Notes under the pieces: model-generated
Databases searched by the model: none
Told to the model about the DNA's origin: nothing
The model's input: only the letters and a program-made list of their open reading frames with translations
Source: Bog-532 sp965277615
Lineage (GTDB): Bacteria > Actinomycetota > Actinomycetes > Streptosporangiales > Streptosporangiaceae
Length of the DNA: 64,000 nucleotides
Direction: 5' to 3'
Assembly: GCA_965277615.1 (NCBI GenBank)
Contig: CBDIDG010000005.1
Location: 1,674,001-1,738,000 of the forward strand
Part shown: piece by piece, positions 41,604 to 51,181 of the stretch
How positions within the stretch are numbered: the stretch's first letter is position 1
Layout of the letters: every line of letters starts with the position of its first letter
Made by a program: the position numbers and the translations under genes

Positions 41604-42551
41604 TTGTCCGCCGACACAGGCCCGGGACCAGACCGGCATGCGGGATCAGACCGGAATGGCGGGCCGGGCCAGCTGCGGCTGATGGCCGTGCACGCGCACC
41701 CGGACGACGAGTCCAGCAAAGGTGCCGCGACCATGGCCCGCTATGTCCGCGAAGGCGTGGACGTGCTGGTGTGCACGCTGACCGGTGGTGAGCGTGGCGA
41801 TGTGCTGAATCCGGCCATGGACCGGCCTGAGGTGACCGCCAATCTGCCCCGGCTGCGCCGGGAAGAGATGGCGCGGGCCCGGGCCATCCTGGGTGTGCAG
41901 CAGCGCTTCCTGGGCTTCGTCGACTCGGGCCTGCCCGAAGGCGATCCGAAACCGCCGCTGCCCGACGGCTGCTTCGCGCTGACCCCGCTGGACGAGGCGG
42001 CCCGCCCGCTGGTGCAGGCGATCCGCGAGTTCCGGCCGCACGTGATGCTGACCTACGACGAATCCGGCGGCTACCCGCACCCGGACCACGTCATGACCCA
42101 CAACGTCGCGGTGGCGGCGTTCGAGGCGGCAGCCGACCCGGACCGCTACCCGGGCACGGGCGAGCCGTGGCAGCCGCTCAAGCTGTACTACTTCGCCTCG
42201 TTCCACCGGGCCAAGTACGTCGCGCTGCACGAGGAACTGCTGCGCCGCGGGCTGGAGTCCCCCTACGTGAAAATGTTCGAGGAGCGGGCCAAGGACCCCG
42301 ACCGGCGGGACCGGCCCGAGCTCGAGCTCACCACCCGGGTCCCGTGCGGCGACTTCTTCGAGATCCGGGACGAGGCGCTGCTGGCCCACGCGACCCAGAT
42401 CGACCCGAAGAGCTTCTGGTTTGCCTGCCCGCTCGACGTCCAGCGCGAGGCCTGGCCGACCGAGGACTATCATCTGGCTAGGTCGCTCGTGGATACCGAG
42501 CTGCCAGAAGATGACTTGTTCGCCGGGGTCAGGGAGAAGGTGTGTCTGTGA
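41604..42551 (+). CDS. mca: Mycothiol S-conjugate amidase
   Basis: Cleaves mycothiol-toxin conjugates to a mercapturic acid and GlcN-Ins in thiol-based detoxification. MAVHAHPDDESSKGAATMA near residues 31-50 holds HPDD, the metal and catalytic motif of the LmbE/PIG-L fold, and GGYPHPDHVMTH near 156-167 supplies the other metal His. PCGDFFEIRDEALLAHATQID near the end is typical of Mca rather than MshB. I chose TTG 41604 with GAGGGAG just upstream; the frame is open to 41493. It overlaps the next gene by 10 nt. Confidence 0.93.
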   Translation: MSADTGPGPDRHAGSDRNGGPGQLRLMAVHAHPDDESSKGAATMARYVREGVDVLVCTLTGGERGDVLNPAMDRPEVTANLPRLRREEMARARAILGVQQRFLGFVDSGLPEGDPKPPLPDGCFALTPLDEAARPLVQAIREFRPHVMLTYDESGGYPHPDHVMTHNVAVAAFEAAADPDRYPGTGEPWQPLKLYYFASFHRAKYVALHEELLRRGLESPYVKMFEERAKDPDRRDRPELELTTRVPCGDFFEIRDEALLAHATQIDPKSFWFACPLDVQREAWPTEDYHLARSLVDTELPEDDLFAGVREKVCL

Positions 42552-42910
42552 TCGCTGCTGGCACCGTGCTAGCCGCTCACACCGTGCTGACGCACGGTAC
42601 GGTGCTGGCCGCGGGCAGCGTGACCAACAACGAGGTCACCCCGGGCGTGCTCGGGTTCCTCGTGGTGGCGGGGATGGGCGTGGCGCTGTACTTCCTGCTC
42701 AAGTCGCTGAACAAGCAGCTGCGGAAGATTCCGCCGCCGCCCGACGACGAGGGTGGCGAGGGTGGCCACGGCGGCCAGGGCCGTCCGCTGAGCCCGCTGC
42801 AGGCCGCGGCCGCGCGCCGGCGGGCCTACGCCGCGGCGCAGAAGTCAGCGGCCGGGGGCCCAGACCTTCCGGACCGCCTCGGGCAGTCCCCACCAACCCA
42901 GCGGCGTTAG
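42542..42910 (+). CDS. Single-span membrane protein downstream of mca
   Basis: A 122-residue protein with an extracytoplasmic N-terminus, one span at about residues 36-54 (VLGFLVVAGMGVALYFLL), a basic stop (KSLNKQLRKIP), and a Gly/Pro-rich charged tail. I recognise it only as a type found after mca in related actinomycetes; the function is unknown. The GTG start overlaps the mca stop by 10 nt. Its last 66 bp overlap the end of the convergent gene at 42845. Confidence 0.75.
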   Translation: MSVIAAGTVLAAHTVLTHGTVLAAGSVTNNEVTPGVLGFLVVAGMGVALYFLLKSLNKQLRKIPPPPDDEGGEGGHGGQGRPLSPLQAAAARRRAYAAAQKSAAGGPDLPDRLGQSPPTQRR

Positions 42911-43933
42911 CTGCTGCTCGGTGTCGGTCGCGCCCAGCGCTCGCCACAGGTCGGCCACGAAAGCGAAGAGCTCGGTGACGGCGGGCTCGTCGAACTCGTC
43001 GGCGCCGTACTCGCGGGCATAACGGGCCAGGTCAGCCGGTGCGGCCGGGGTGGCCGGACCGCCGCGGGCCAGGGCCGCCATCGTGGCCAGCCAGTCCACG
43101 TGCTCCAGCGCGCACAGCGCGCTGATCGCCGCCGACACCTCTTCCTCGTCGGTGTCGCCGGCCGGGGACACCACCCCGGCGGCGAGCGTGAGCCACAGCT
43201 CGGTGTCCGGGGCCGGCAGGGTCCGGTCGCCGGCGCCCCCGCACGCGGCCAGCAGCCGGCCGGTCAGGTCGTCCCCGGTGATCGCGGACCGGGCCGCCGC
43301 GCAGGCCGCCGTCAGCTCACCCACCGGCAACGGCCGGTCGCCGACCTCGTCCAGCACCACCTGCAGCGCGCTCAGCGCCTCCGCGTCGGCCTCGGCCCAT
43401 TCGGCCAGGAACTCCGCGTCCTGCTCGTCGAGCAGGGTGTCCATCGGCACCCGCCCGTCGGGCAGCGGCGAGTTCATCCACTGCTCCTGGATCCGGGACC
43501 AGGCCAGCTGGGCCTCGGCCTCCCCGGCGGCCAGGCCGTCCGGGTCGAGCTCACCCGCGGCCAGTTTCTCCTCCAGGTGCCGCACCAGCCTTGTGTGCAG
43601 CTCGGCCTGCAGCCGGCTGCGGTCCGGCGGCTCATCCCAGACGTGCAGCCCGATCATGCTGGTGGGCTCGGTGGCGCTGGCCTCCAGCCAGGCCCGGACG
43701 TCCCCGGTCCGGGCCGTGCCCGCATCCAGCTCGGTCAGGATCCGCTCGGTGGACTCCCAGTACACGGCGGACATCGGATTACCCGCGGCGAACAGCCCGC
43801 GCCGCAGGACCGGCAGTGACGCCAGCGCGACACCGGGGTTCACCGACAACAGGCCGAAGGCGATGTCGCGCCGCGTCAGCCGGCCGATGGGCCGGCCGGC
43901 GAATTCTGCGATCCGGCCGGCTTGGAGTTCCAC
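42845..43933 (-). CDS. Hypothetical acidic protein downstream of serS
   Basis: I do not recognise the family. The 362-residue protein is acidic, mainly helical, and rich in Ala, Glu and Leu, with no signal peptide, span or metal motif. Conserved-looking blocks are FGLLSVNPGVALASLPVL near residues 27-44 and EQQLTPLGWWGLPEAVRKVW at the C-terminus. The TPLG near the end resembles tails of actinobacterial proteins of unknown function. It lies 40 bp downstream of serS on the same strand, so co-transcription is likely. Confidence 0.7.
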   Translation of the reverse strand: MELQAGRIAEFAGRPIGRLTRRDIAFGLLSVNPGVALASLPVLRRGLFAAGNPMSAVYWESTERILTELDAGTARTGDVRAWLEASATEPTSMIGLHVWDEPPDRSRLQAELHTRLVRHLEEKLAAGELDPDGLAAGEAEAQLAWSRIQEQWMNSPLPDGRVPMDTLLDEQDAEFLAEWAEADAEALSALQVVLDEVGDRPLPVGELTAACAAARSAITGDDLTGRLLAACGGAGDRTLPAPDTELWLTLAAGVVSPAGDTDEEEVSAAISALCALEHVDWLATMAALARGGPATPAAPADLARYAREYGADEFDEPAVTELFAFVADLWRALGATDTEQQLTPLGWWGLPEAVRKVWAPGR

Positions 43934-43973
43934 GGTTGGCAGCGTACGTCGCCCGGCCGCCGGCCGCGCGGGG

Positions 43974-45233
43974 TTAGAGCAGCTCCCGGCCGCCCAGGTA
44001 CGGGCGCAGGACCTCGGGAACCCGGATCTCGCCGGTGGCCGTCTGCTGGTTCTCGATCAGCGCGGCCAGCAGCCGGGGCGTGGCGATCGCCGTGTTGTTG
44101 AGCGTGTAGGCGAACCGGATCGTGCCGTCGGTGTCGCGGTAGCGCAGGTTGGCCCGGCGCGCCTGCCAGTCGTGCAGCGAGGAGCAGCTGTGCGTCTCCC
44201 GGAAGTGGTTCAGCGACGGGAACCAGGTCTCGATGTCGTTCATCCGGTACTTGCCGGCTCCCATGTCGCCGGTGGCGATCTCCAGCACCTGGTAGGCCAG
44301 GCCCAGGCCCTGGACCAGCCGCTCGGCCGTATCCAGCAGCTCAGTGTGCCAGCGGTCGGACTCCGCGTCGTCGGCCAGGCAGATCACGAACTGCTCGACC
44401 TTTTCGAACTGGTGCACCCGCAGCAGGCCGCGCACGTCCCGGCCGGCGCTGCCGATCTCCCGGCGGAAACACGGTGAGATCCCCGCGTACCGGACCGGGA
44501 GCTGCTTCTTGTCCAGGATTTCCCCGCTGTGCAGGCCGACCAGGGCCACCTCGGCCGTACCGGCCAGGTACAGGTCGTCGGCCGGGATCGCGTAGGTCTC
44601 CTCGCGGTGCCCCGGGAACTGGCCCGTACCGATCAGCGGCATCTCGGTCACCAGGGACGGGACCGAGATCACGGTGAAGTCCTGGTCCATCAGCACGTCG
44701 AGGGCGTAGGAGTGCAGCGCCCGCTCGAGCAGCACGGCTTCCTTCTTCAGCGCGTAGGCGCGTTCGCCGGCCACCTTGCGGGCCCGGGCGAACTCGGCCC
44801 AGTCGCGCTTTTCCAGCAGCTCGACGTGGTCCAGCGGCGTGAAGTCGAACTTGGGCACCTGGCCCCAGCTCTTGATCGTCACGTTGGCCGACTCGTCCCC
44901 GACCGGGGCACCCTCCCACGGGATGGTGGGGGTGCGTAGCAGCAGCTCCTGCAGCTGGGCGCTGGCCTCGCTCAGCTCCTCGCGCAGCTGGCTGAGCCGG
45001 CTCTCCAGCTCCTTGTGCTCGGCTCGCAGCTCGGCCCGGCGGCCCTCGTCCGCCCTGGCGAACTCCTTGGCCGAGCTCTTCCGCTTGGCCTGCGCCTCGT
45101 CCAGCTCTGTGGTGAGCTTGCGGACCCGCTGGTCGACGTCGAGCAGTTCGTCAACGTCGAGGTCCAGGCCCTTGACCTGGACAGCCTGCTTCACCGCGTC
45201 TGGATTGCTTCTGATGAATCGCCTGTCGAGCAT
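43974..45233 (-). CDS. serS: Seryl-tRNA synthetase
   Basis: Charges tRNA-Ser and precharges tRNA-Sec where present. Residues 30-100 are the long antiparallel coiled coil that grips the tRNA variable arm (KLTTELDEAQAKRKSS). The class II core follows: FRREIGSAGRDVRGLLRVHQ near 255-275 is motif 2, and NNTAIATPRLLAALIENQQ near 377-395 is motif 3. TGQFP near 207 is also typical. The 419-residue length is normal. Confidence 0.97.
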   Translation of the reverse strand: MLDRRFIRSNPDAVKQAVQVKGLDLDVDELLDVDQRVRKLTTELDEAQAKRKSSAKEFARADEGRRAELRAEHKELESRLSQLREELSEASAQLQELLLRTPTIPWEGAPVGDESANVTIKSWGQVPKFDFTPLDHVELLEKRDWAEFARARKVAGERAYALKKEAVLLERALHSYALDVLMDQDFTVISVPSLVTEMPLIGTGQFPGHREETYAIPADDLYLAGTAEVALVGLHSGEILDKKQLPVRYAGISPCFRREIGSAGRDVRGLLRVHQFEKVEQFVICLADDAESDRWHTELLDTAERLVQGLGLAYQVLEIATGDMGAGKYRMNDIETWFPSLNHFRETHSCSSLHDWQARRANLRYRDTDGTIRFAYTLNNTAIATPRLLAALIENQQTATGEIRVPEVLRPYLGGRELL

Positions 45234-45359
45234 GAGTGAGAGTCAGCCTCGTCTGAAAGCCCTGAGTAACACAGAAACGCTACCAGCGCGGACCGTCCGC
45301 CGGTGCCGCATGCGGGGTCCGGGCCGCATACGGTGATGGCGCAGGGAACGGAGGGGACC

Positions 45360-45962
45360 ATGCTGCTGACCAACCACGTCCTGTCGGGCGCGCTGATCGG
45401 AGCGCTGGTCCGCCGCCCCGTCCCCGCGTTCGCGCTCGGCGTCGCGTCCCACTTCGCGCTGGACACGGTGCCGCACTGGGGCCCGTTCCGGGAGCGCCGC
45501 GCGCTGCTTCGGGTAGCCGTGCCCGACGGGCTGACCGCGCTGGCCGCACTGACGGCCTTCGCCGCCGCGGCCCCGCCGCACCGGCGGCTGACGCTGACCG
45601 CGGCCATGCTCGGCGCCGCCCTCCCGGACGCCGACAAGCCGGCCCACCTGCTGTTCGGCCGTTCCCCGTTCCCCCGCGCCGTGGGCCGCTTCCACAGCCG
45701 CATCCAGGACGAGGCCCTCGACCGCTTCCCGGTGGAAGCCGTCACCGCCACCGTCCTCGCGCTCGCTGCCGTTCTGGCGCTTATTTCCCGTGACCGGCCA
45801 GGCATCGGCCGTACTCCGGCTGGCCGCTCCGGTACCGTCCCGCGGTTATCTGCCGGGGGGACGACCCCCCGTAACCCCCCGCTGCGCTCCGCGCCCCGCT
45901 GCGGTACGGGCCGTACTACCAGCCACTCACCGGGCCGAGGCCCGGTTCGCTGGGCTGGTTAG
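45360..45962 (+). CDS. Membrane protein resembling metal-dependent hydrolases
   Basis: A 200-residue protein with hydrophobic spans near residues 5-22, 45-70 and 118-140. Polar residues cluster in FALGVASHFALDTVPHWGP and LPDADKPAHLLFG, the His/Asp pattern of YdjM/DUF457-type membrane-bound putative hydrolases. The last 55 residues are a Gly/Arg/Pro-rich tail without structure. The ATG at 45360 has GGAGGGG 4-5 nt upstream; the frame is open to 45303. It is divergent from serS and convergent with hrpA, and alone in its transcript. Confidence 0.65.
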   Translation: MLLTNHVLSGALIGALVRRPVPAFALGVASHFALDTVPHWGPFRERRALLRVAVPDGLTALAALTAFAAAAPPHRRLTLTAAMLGAALPDADKPAHLLFGRSPFPRAVGRFHSRIQDEALDRFPVEAVTATVLALAAVLALISRDRPGIGRTPAGRSGTVPRLSAGGTTPRNPPLRSAPRCGTGRTTSHSPGRGPVRWAG

Positions 45963-45977
45963 ATCGTCTGTCCGTCA

Positions 45978-48900
45978 TCACCGCTCAGTCAGGTGATCCA
46001 ACGCGGTGTAGATGCGCTTCTCGGACACGGGGCCGGGGGTGCCGAGGGTCTGGGCGAACAGGCTTACGCGCAGCTCCTCGATCATCCAGCGGACGGCCCG
46101 CACGTCCGGATCGTCCCGGCGGGCAGCGGGCAGGTCGCGGATCGTCTCCCGGTAGGCCTGGGCCACCCGGTGCACGGTGGCCATCCGCTCGGCGTCCCGT
46201 ACTCCGTCCCCGATCTTCTCCAGCCGCTGCTGAATGGCCCGCAGGTACCGGACCAGGTCCGGTAGCCGCCGCGCGCCGGCCGCGCTGATGAAGCCGGGGT
46301 AGATCAGCCCGGCGAACTGGGCCCGGACGTCGGCGAAGGCGGGCTCGTCGGCGTGAGCCGCGGCCCGGGCCAGCACCGCCTCGACCTCCTGGGCCTCGGC
46401 CAGGACGCGGGCCACGTCGTGGATGACCTGCGCGGTCACCGAGTTCAGCTCGGCCCGCGCCGCCGCGACCAGGGCGGCGAAACCGTCCGCATCCCAGGCC
46501 GGCCCTCCGGCCCGGGTGATGATCTCGTCGGCGGCGGCCACGGCGCAGTCGTCCACTAGGGCCACCGCACCGGAGTACGGGCTGCGGCTCAGGGCCAGCT
46601 TCTGCCGCGTGGACAGGTTGCTGGCGATCGAACGGGCCCCGGACGGCACCTGGAGCAACAGCAGCCGGCGGGTGCCCAGGCGCATGCTGCGGTCGGCGTC
46701 GTCCGCGGTGTCGAACAGCCGGATGTCGACCGCGTCCCCGGCGTCGGCCAGCGCCGGGTAGGCCTTGACCTGCCCGTTGCTGAACTCCCGGGGTAGCGTG
46801 CCCAGGTCCCAGCGGCGCAGCCCGGTCCGGGCCAGACCGGGCGCGGCCTCGGTCAGCGTGGCCCGCAGCCGCGGCCGCACCTGCCGCTTCAGCTCCTCCA
46901 GGTCCTTGCCCTCGGCCAGTACCTTCCCGCCGTCGGTCACCTGGTACGTGACCCGCAGGTGCCCGGGCAGCTTGGTCAGGTCCCAGGCGTCCCGTGGCAC
47001 CGGGACGCCGCGCAGCCGGGTCAGCTCGCGGCTCAGCGCGCTGAGCAGGTCGCCGTCGCCCGGCCCGAGCGCGGCCAGCGCCTCCCGGGCCACGTCCGGC
47101 GCGGGCACGAAGTTCACCCGCAGCTGCTTGGGCAGGGTCCGGATCAGCTCGGTGACCAGCTCCTGGCGCAGGCCGGGTACTTGCCAGGCGAACGTCTCCG
47201 CCCGGACCTGGTTGAGCGTGGCCAGCGGGACGTCCACGGTCACGCCGTCGTCGGCCGTGCCCGGGGCGAACTCGTACGACAGCGGGAAGCCGTCCCACCG
47301 GTCCGGGTAGTCCGACGGCTGGATCCGGTCCGCCGCGGGCCCGGTGACCTGGTCCGGGGAGAAGGTCAGCAGCTCCGGCGTCTGTGCCCGGGTCTTCTTC
47401 CACCAGCTGTCGAAGTGCCGCGCCGACGTCACCTGGGCCGGGATGCGGCGGTCGTAGAAGTCGTAGAGCGCCTCGTCGTCGACGACCAGGCCGCGCCGCC
47501 GGGCTCGGCGCTCCAGCTCCTCACCCCGGTCCAGCAGCTCCCGGTTCTGGTGGAAGAACCGGTGCCGGGTGGTCCAGTCCCCCTCGACCAGGGCGTGCTG
47601 GATGAACATTTCGCGCGCGGCCTTGGGGTCGACTCGGGCGTAACCGACCCGGCGGCCGGTGACGATGGGCAGGCCGTACAGGGTGACCCGCTCCAGCGCC
47701 ATCACCGCGCCCCGGCGGCTGTCCCACTCGGGTTCGCTGTACGTCCGCTTGACCAGGTGCCCGGCCAGCGGCTCGGCCCATTCGGGCTGAATCTGGGCCG
47801 CGGTCCGGCCCCACAGCCGCGACGTCTCCACCAGCTCGGTGACCATGACCCACGGTGGTGGCTTGCGGGCCAGCGACGAGTCCGGGAACAGCGCGAACCG
47901 CGCATTGCGGGCCCCGGCGAACTCGATCAGCGGCCGGCGCTTGCCCCGGGCGGGGGCCTTGGTGTCGGTGTCCCGCATGCCGACGTGGGACAGCAGGCCG
48001 GACAGCAGCGAGATGTGCACCCGCTGGGCCAGGTCGGCCGGGATCGGGAGCCGGCCGTTCTCGTCGCGCTCGCCGTCGCGGCCGCGGCCGGTGACCAGAC
48101 CGAGGTCGGCCGCGGCCTGACGCAATTGGCTGTACAGGTCCTGCCACTCCCGCACCCGCAGGTAGTGCAGGTACTCGCGCTTGCACATCCGGCGGAAGGC
48201 CGACGAGGACAGGGCCCGCTGCTGCTCACGCAGGTAGTCCCACAGGTGCAAATAGGCCAGGAAGTCCGAGCCGGGCTCGGCGAACCGGGCGTGCTGCGCG
48301 TCGGCGGCCTCGCGGGCGTCGGCCGGCCGCTCCCGCACGTCCTGGATGGACAGCGCGGAGGCGATGATCAGCATCTCGCGCAGGCAGCCGTTCCGGCCCG
48401 CCTCGATGATCATCCGGCCGATCCGGGGGTCGACCGGCAGGTCGGCCAGCTGACGGCCGACGTCGCTCAGCCGCTGGCCCCCGCCGCGCGGGCCGCCGGG
48501 CGCGAACGCCCCGAGCTCCTCCAGCAGCCGGACGCCGTCGGCGACGTTGCGCTCCTCGGGCGGGTCGACGAACGGGAAGTCGGCCATTTCGCCCAGGTCC
48601 AGCGCGGCCATCCGCAAGATGACCGAGGCCAGGTTGGTGCGCAGGATCTCCGGGTCGGTGAACTCCGGCCTTGAGAGAAAGTCCGCTTCGCTGTAGAGCC
48701 GGATGCAGATGCCGTCCGAGGTACGCCCGCATCGGCCCTTGCGCTGGTTGGCCGACGCCTGCGAGATCGGCTCGATCGGCAGCCGCTGCACCTTGGTCCG
48801 GAAGCTGTAGCGGGAGATCCGCGCCGTCCCGGGGTCGATCACGTACTTGATGCCGGGCACGGTCAGCGAGGTCTCGGCCACGTTGGTGGCCAGCACCACC

Positions 48901-49991
48901 CGCCGACCGCGGTGCGGCTGGAACACCCGGTACTGCTCGGCCGTGGACAGCCGGGCGTACAGGGGCAGGATCTCCAGGCCGCCGGACTGGCTCTCGCCGC
49001 CGAACCGGTCGCTCAGCGCGTCCGCGGTGTCGCGGATCTCCCGCTCGCCGCTGAGGAAGACCAGGATGTCGCCGGGCCCGCTCCGGCTCAGCTCCTGCAC
49101 CGCGTCGCCGATGGCCTGGGCCTGGTCGCGCGGCTCTTCTTCGGGCTGGTCCGGGTCGGTCACCGGCTCGTAGCGGACCTCCACCGGGTACGTCCGCCCC
49201 GACACCTCGACCACCGGGGCGCCATTACTGTGCTTGCCTTCTTCGCCTCCGGCGCTGTGCTGGTTTTCTTCGCCTTCGGCAAACGCTTCACTGAACCGCT
49301 GGGGGTCGATGGTGGCCGAGGTGATGATGACCTTGAGCTCGGGCCGGGTCGGCAGCAGCCGCTTGAGGTAGCCCAGGATGAAGTCGATGTTGAGGCTGCG
49401 CTCGTGCGCCTCGTCGATGATCAGCGTGTCGTAGCGCAGCAGCCGCCGGTCGCGCTGCATCTCGTTCAGCAGGATGCCGTCGGTCATCACCTTGACCAGC
49501 GTCTCGTCGCTGGACTGGTCGGTGAACCGGACCTGGTAGCCGACCGCGCTGCCCAGCTCGGTATCGAGTTCCTCGGCGATCCGGGCGGCCACGGTCCGGG
49601 CCGCGATCCGCCGCGGCTGGGTGTGGCCGATCTGGCCGGTGATGCCGCGGCCCAGCTCCAGGCAGATCTTGGGCAGCTGGGTGGTCTTGCCCGAGCCGGT
49701 CTCGCCCGCGACCACGATGACCTGATGGTCGCGCAGGGCCGCGGCGATCTCGTCCTTCCGCTGGCTGATCGGCAGCTCGGGCGGATAGGTGATCACCGGT
49801 ACGGCCGCGCGGCGCCGCGCCACCACGGCCTCGGCCCGGTCCAGCTCGGCCTGCAGCTGCCCGAACGCGCGTTCACGGGCCGTCTCGTCCCGCAGCCCGG
49901 CCGCCTTTTCGGCACGCCGGCGCAACCGAAACTGATCCCGCTGGGTCAGTTCGGGCAGGCGTGCTCGCAGCTCAGCGAGCGAGGTAGTCAC
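45978..49991 (-). CDS. hrpA: ATP-dependent RNA helicase HrpA
   Basis: A DEAH/RHA helicase of 1337 residues, the normal length. GETGSGKTTQLPK near 95-107 is motif I, DEAHERS near 193-199 motif II, ITSATIDPQRF motif III, and QRKGRCGRTSDGICIRLY motif VI. HA2 and OB-fold domains follow, then the large HrpA-specific C-terminal half. Inside the helicase core a Glu/Gly/Ser insert (EGEENQHSAGGEEGKHSNG) sits near residue 240. HrpA rescues stalled ribosomes in E. coli; the role here is inferred. Confidence 0.95.
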   Translation of the reverse strand: MTTSLAELRARLPELTQRDQFRLRRRAEKAAGLRDETARERAFGQLQAELDRAEAVVARRRAAVPVITYPPELPISQRKDEIAAALRDHQVIVVAGETGSGKTTQLPKICLELGRGITGQIGHTQPRRIAARTVAARIAEELDTELGSAVGYQVRFTDQSSDETLVKVMTDGILLNEMQRDRRLLRYDTLIIDEAHERSLNIDFILGYLKRLLPTRPELKVIITSATIDPQRFSEAFAEGEENQHSAGGEEGKHSNGAPVVEVSGRTYPVEVRYEPVTDPDQPEEEPRDQAQAIGDAVQELSRSGPGDILVFLSGEREIRDTADALSDRFGGESQSGGLEILPLYARLSTAEQYRVFQPHRGRRVVLATNVAETSLTVPGIKYVIDPGTARISRYSFRTKVQRLPIEPISQASANQRKGRCGRTSDGICIRLYSEADFLSRPEFTDPEILRTNLASVILRMAALDLGEMADFPFVDPPEERNVADGVRLLEELGAFAPGGPRGGGQRLSDVGRQLADLPVDPRIGRMIIEAGRNGCLREMLIIASALSIQDVRERPADAREAADAQHARFAEPGSDFLAYLHLWDYLREQQRALSSSAFRRMCKREYLHYLRVREWQDLYSQLRQAAADLGLVTGRGRDGERDENGRLPIPADLAQRVHISLLSGLLSHVGMRDTDTKAPARGKRRPLIEFAGARNARFALFPDSSLARKPPPWVMVTELVETSRLWGRTAAQIQPEWAEPLAGHLVKRTYSEPEWDSRRGAVMALERVTLYGLPIVTGRRVGYARVDPKAAREMFIQHALVEGDWTTRHRFFHQNRELLDRGEELERRARRRGLVVDDEALYDFYDRRIPAQVTSARHFDSWWKKTRAQTPELLTFSPDQVTGPAADRIQPSDYPDRWDGFPLSYEFAPGTADDGVTVDVPLATLNQVRAETFAWQVPGLRQELVTELIRTLPKQLRVNFVPAPDVAREALAALGPGDGDLLSALSRELTRLRGVPVPRDAWDLTKLPGHLRVTYQVTDGGKVLAEGKDLEELKRQVRPRLRATLTEAAPGLARTGLRRWDLGTLPREFSNGQVKAYPALADAGDAVDIRLFDTADDADRSMRLGTRRLLLLQVPSGARSIASNLSTRQKLALSRSPYSGAVALVDDCAVAAADEIITRAGGPAWDADGFAALVAAARAELNSVTAQVIHDVARVLAEAQEVEAVLARAAAHADEPAFADVRAQFAGLIYPGFISAAGARRLPDLVRYLRAIQQRLEKIGDGVRDAERMATVHRVAQAYRETIRDLPAARRDDPDVRAVRWMIEELRVSLFAQTLGTPGPVSEKRIYTALDHLTER

Positions 49992-50131
49992 GGCGGTTCT
50001 CCATCACGCACAGGGAATGGCCCAAGAATCTCAGAGGGGGCCCAGAGGCGTATAACAATTTTTCCCCGACAGAGCTTCCGTCCCGTCGGCGTCGCCACGT
50101 CGCATGCTGGCTACCCGGTTAAAGAGGGAAA

Positions 50132-51181
50132 TCAGTTGGCCGAACGGTCGGAAGCAGGGCGGCGGCGCTGCTGGGGGTCGGTGAGGGCCGGCGGCTGCCA
50201 GCCGGCGTCGGCTTCGTTGATGGTGACGCCCGGGGGGACGATGGCGTCGATGCGGTCCAGCACCTCGTCGTCCAGGGCCACGTCCGCGCCGGCCAGCAGG
50301 TCCTGGAGCTGGTCCATGGTGCGCGGCCCGATGATCGTGGCCGTCACGGCCGGGTGCGCGGCGGTGAACGCGACGGCCAGGTGGGTCAGCGACGTGCCCG
50401 CATCGGCGGCCACCTTGATCAGTTCCTCGACCAGTTCCAGCTTGCGCGCGTTGCCGGGCAGGGCCGGATCGAACCGGCGGGGCAGCCGCTGGGCCCGGCC
50501 GCTGGTCATGTCGATGTCGGCGTCGCGGCGGTACTTGCCGGTCAGCCAGCCCCCGGCCAACGGGCTCCAGGTGATCACGCCCATCCCGTACCGGGCGCAG
50601 GTCGGCAGCACGGCCGCCTCGGCGCCGCGGGCGAAGATCGAGTACGGCGGCTGCTCGCTGCGGAACCGCTCGTGCCCGCGGCGTTCGGAGGTCCACTGGG
50701 CCTCGACGATCTGCTCGGCCGGGAACGTGGACGAGCCGATGGCCCGGACCTTGCCCGACCGGACCAGGTCGGACAGCGCGGACAGCGTCTCGTCGATGTC
50801 GGTCGAGGGGTCGGGCCGATGCATCTGGTACAGGTCGATGTAGGTGGTCTGTAGCCGCCGCAGGCTGTTTTCCACCTCGCGGACGATCCAGCGGCGCGAG
50901 TTGCCGCTCATGTTCGGGTCGTCACCCATGCTGCTGTGGGCCTTGGTCGCCAGCACTACGTCGTCCCGCCGCCCCTGCAGGGCCTTACCGACGATCTCCT
51001 CGGACTCGCCCTGGGAGTACACGTCGGCGGTGTCGATGAAGTTGATCCCGGCGTCCAGGGCGGCGTGGATGATCCGGATCGAGTCGTCGTGGTCCGGGTT
51101 GCCCCAGGCGCCGAACATCATCGCGCCCAGGCAGTACGAGCTGACCTTGATCCCGGTGCCGCCGAGAGTCCGCATCCGCAT
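50132..51181 (-). CDS. Aldo/keto reductase
   Basis: A 349-residue TIM-barrel NADPH oxidoreductase. FIDTADVYSQGESEEIVG near residues 42-59 holds the catalytic Asp and Tyr, VVLATKAHSSMG the Lys, and LYQMHRPDP the His. VITWSPLAGGWLTGKYR near 200 and IGPRTMDQLQDLLAG near 270 contact the cofactor. I chose ATG 51181 with GGAGACGG upstream; the frame is open 42 bp further. The substrate is unknown. It is divergent from the gene at 51531 across a palindrome. Confidence 0.92.
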   Translation of the reverse strand: MRMRTLGGTGIKVSSYCLGAMMFGAWGNPDHDDSIRIIHAALDAGINFIDTADVYSQGESEEIVGKALQGRRDDVVLATKAHSSMGDDPNMSGNSRRWIVREVENSLRRLQTTYIDLYQMHRPDPSTDIDETLSALSDLVRSGKVRAIGSSTFPAEQIVEAQWTSERRGHERFRSEQPPYSIFARGAEAAVLPTCARYGMGVITWSPLAGGWLTGKYRRDADIDMTSGRAQRLPRRFDPALPGNARKLELVEELIKVAADAGTSLTHLAVAFTAAHPAVTATIIGPRTMDQLQDLLAGADVALDDEVLDRIDAIVPPGVTINEADAGWQPPALTDPQQRRRPASDRSAN

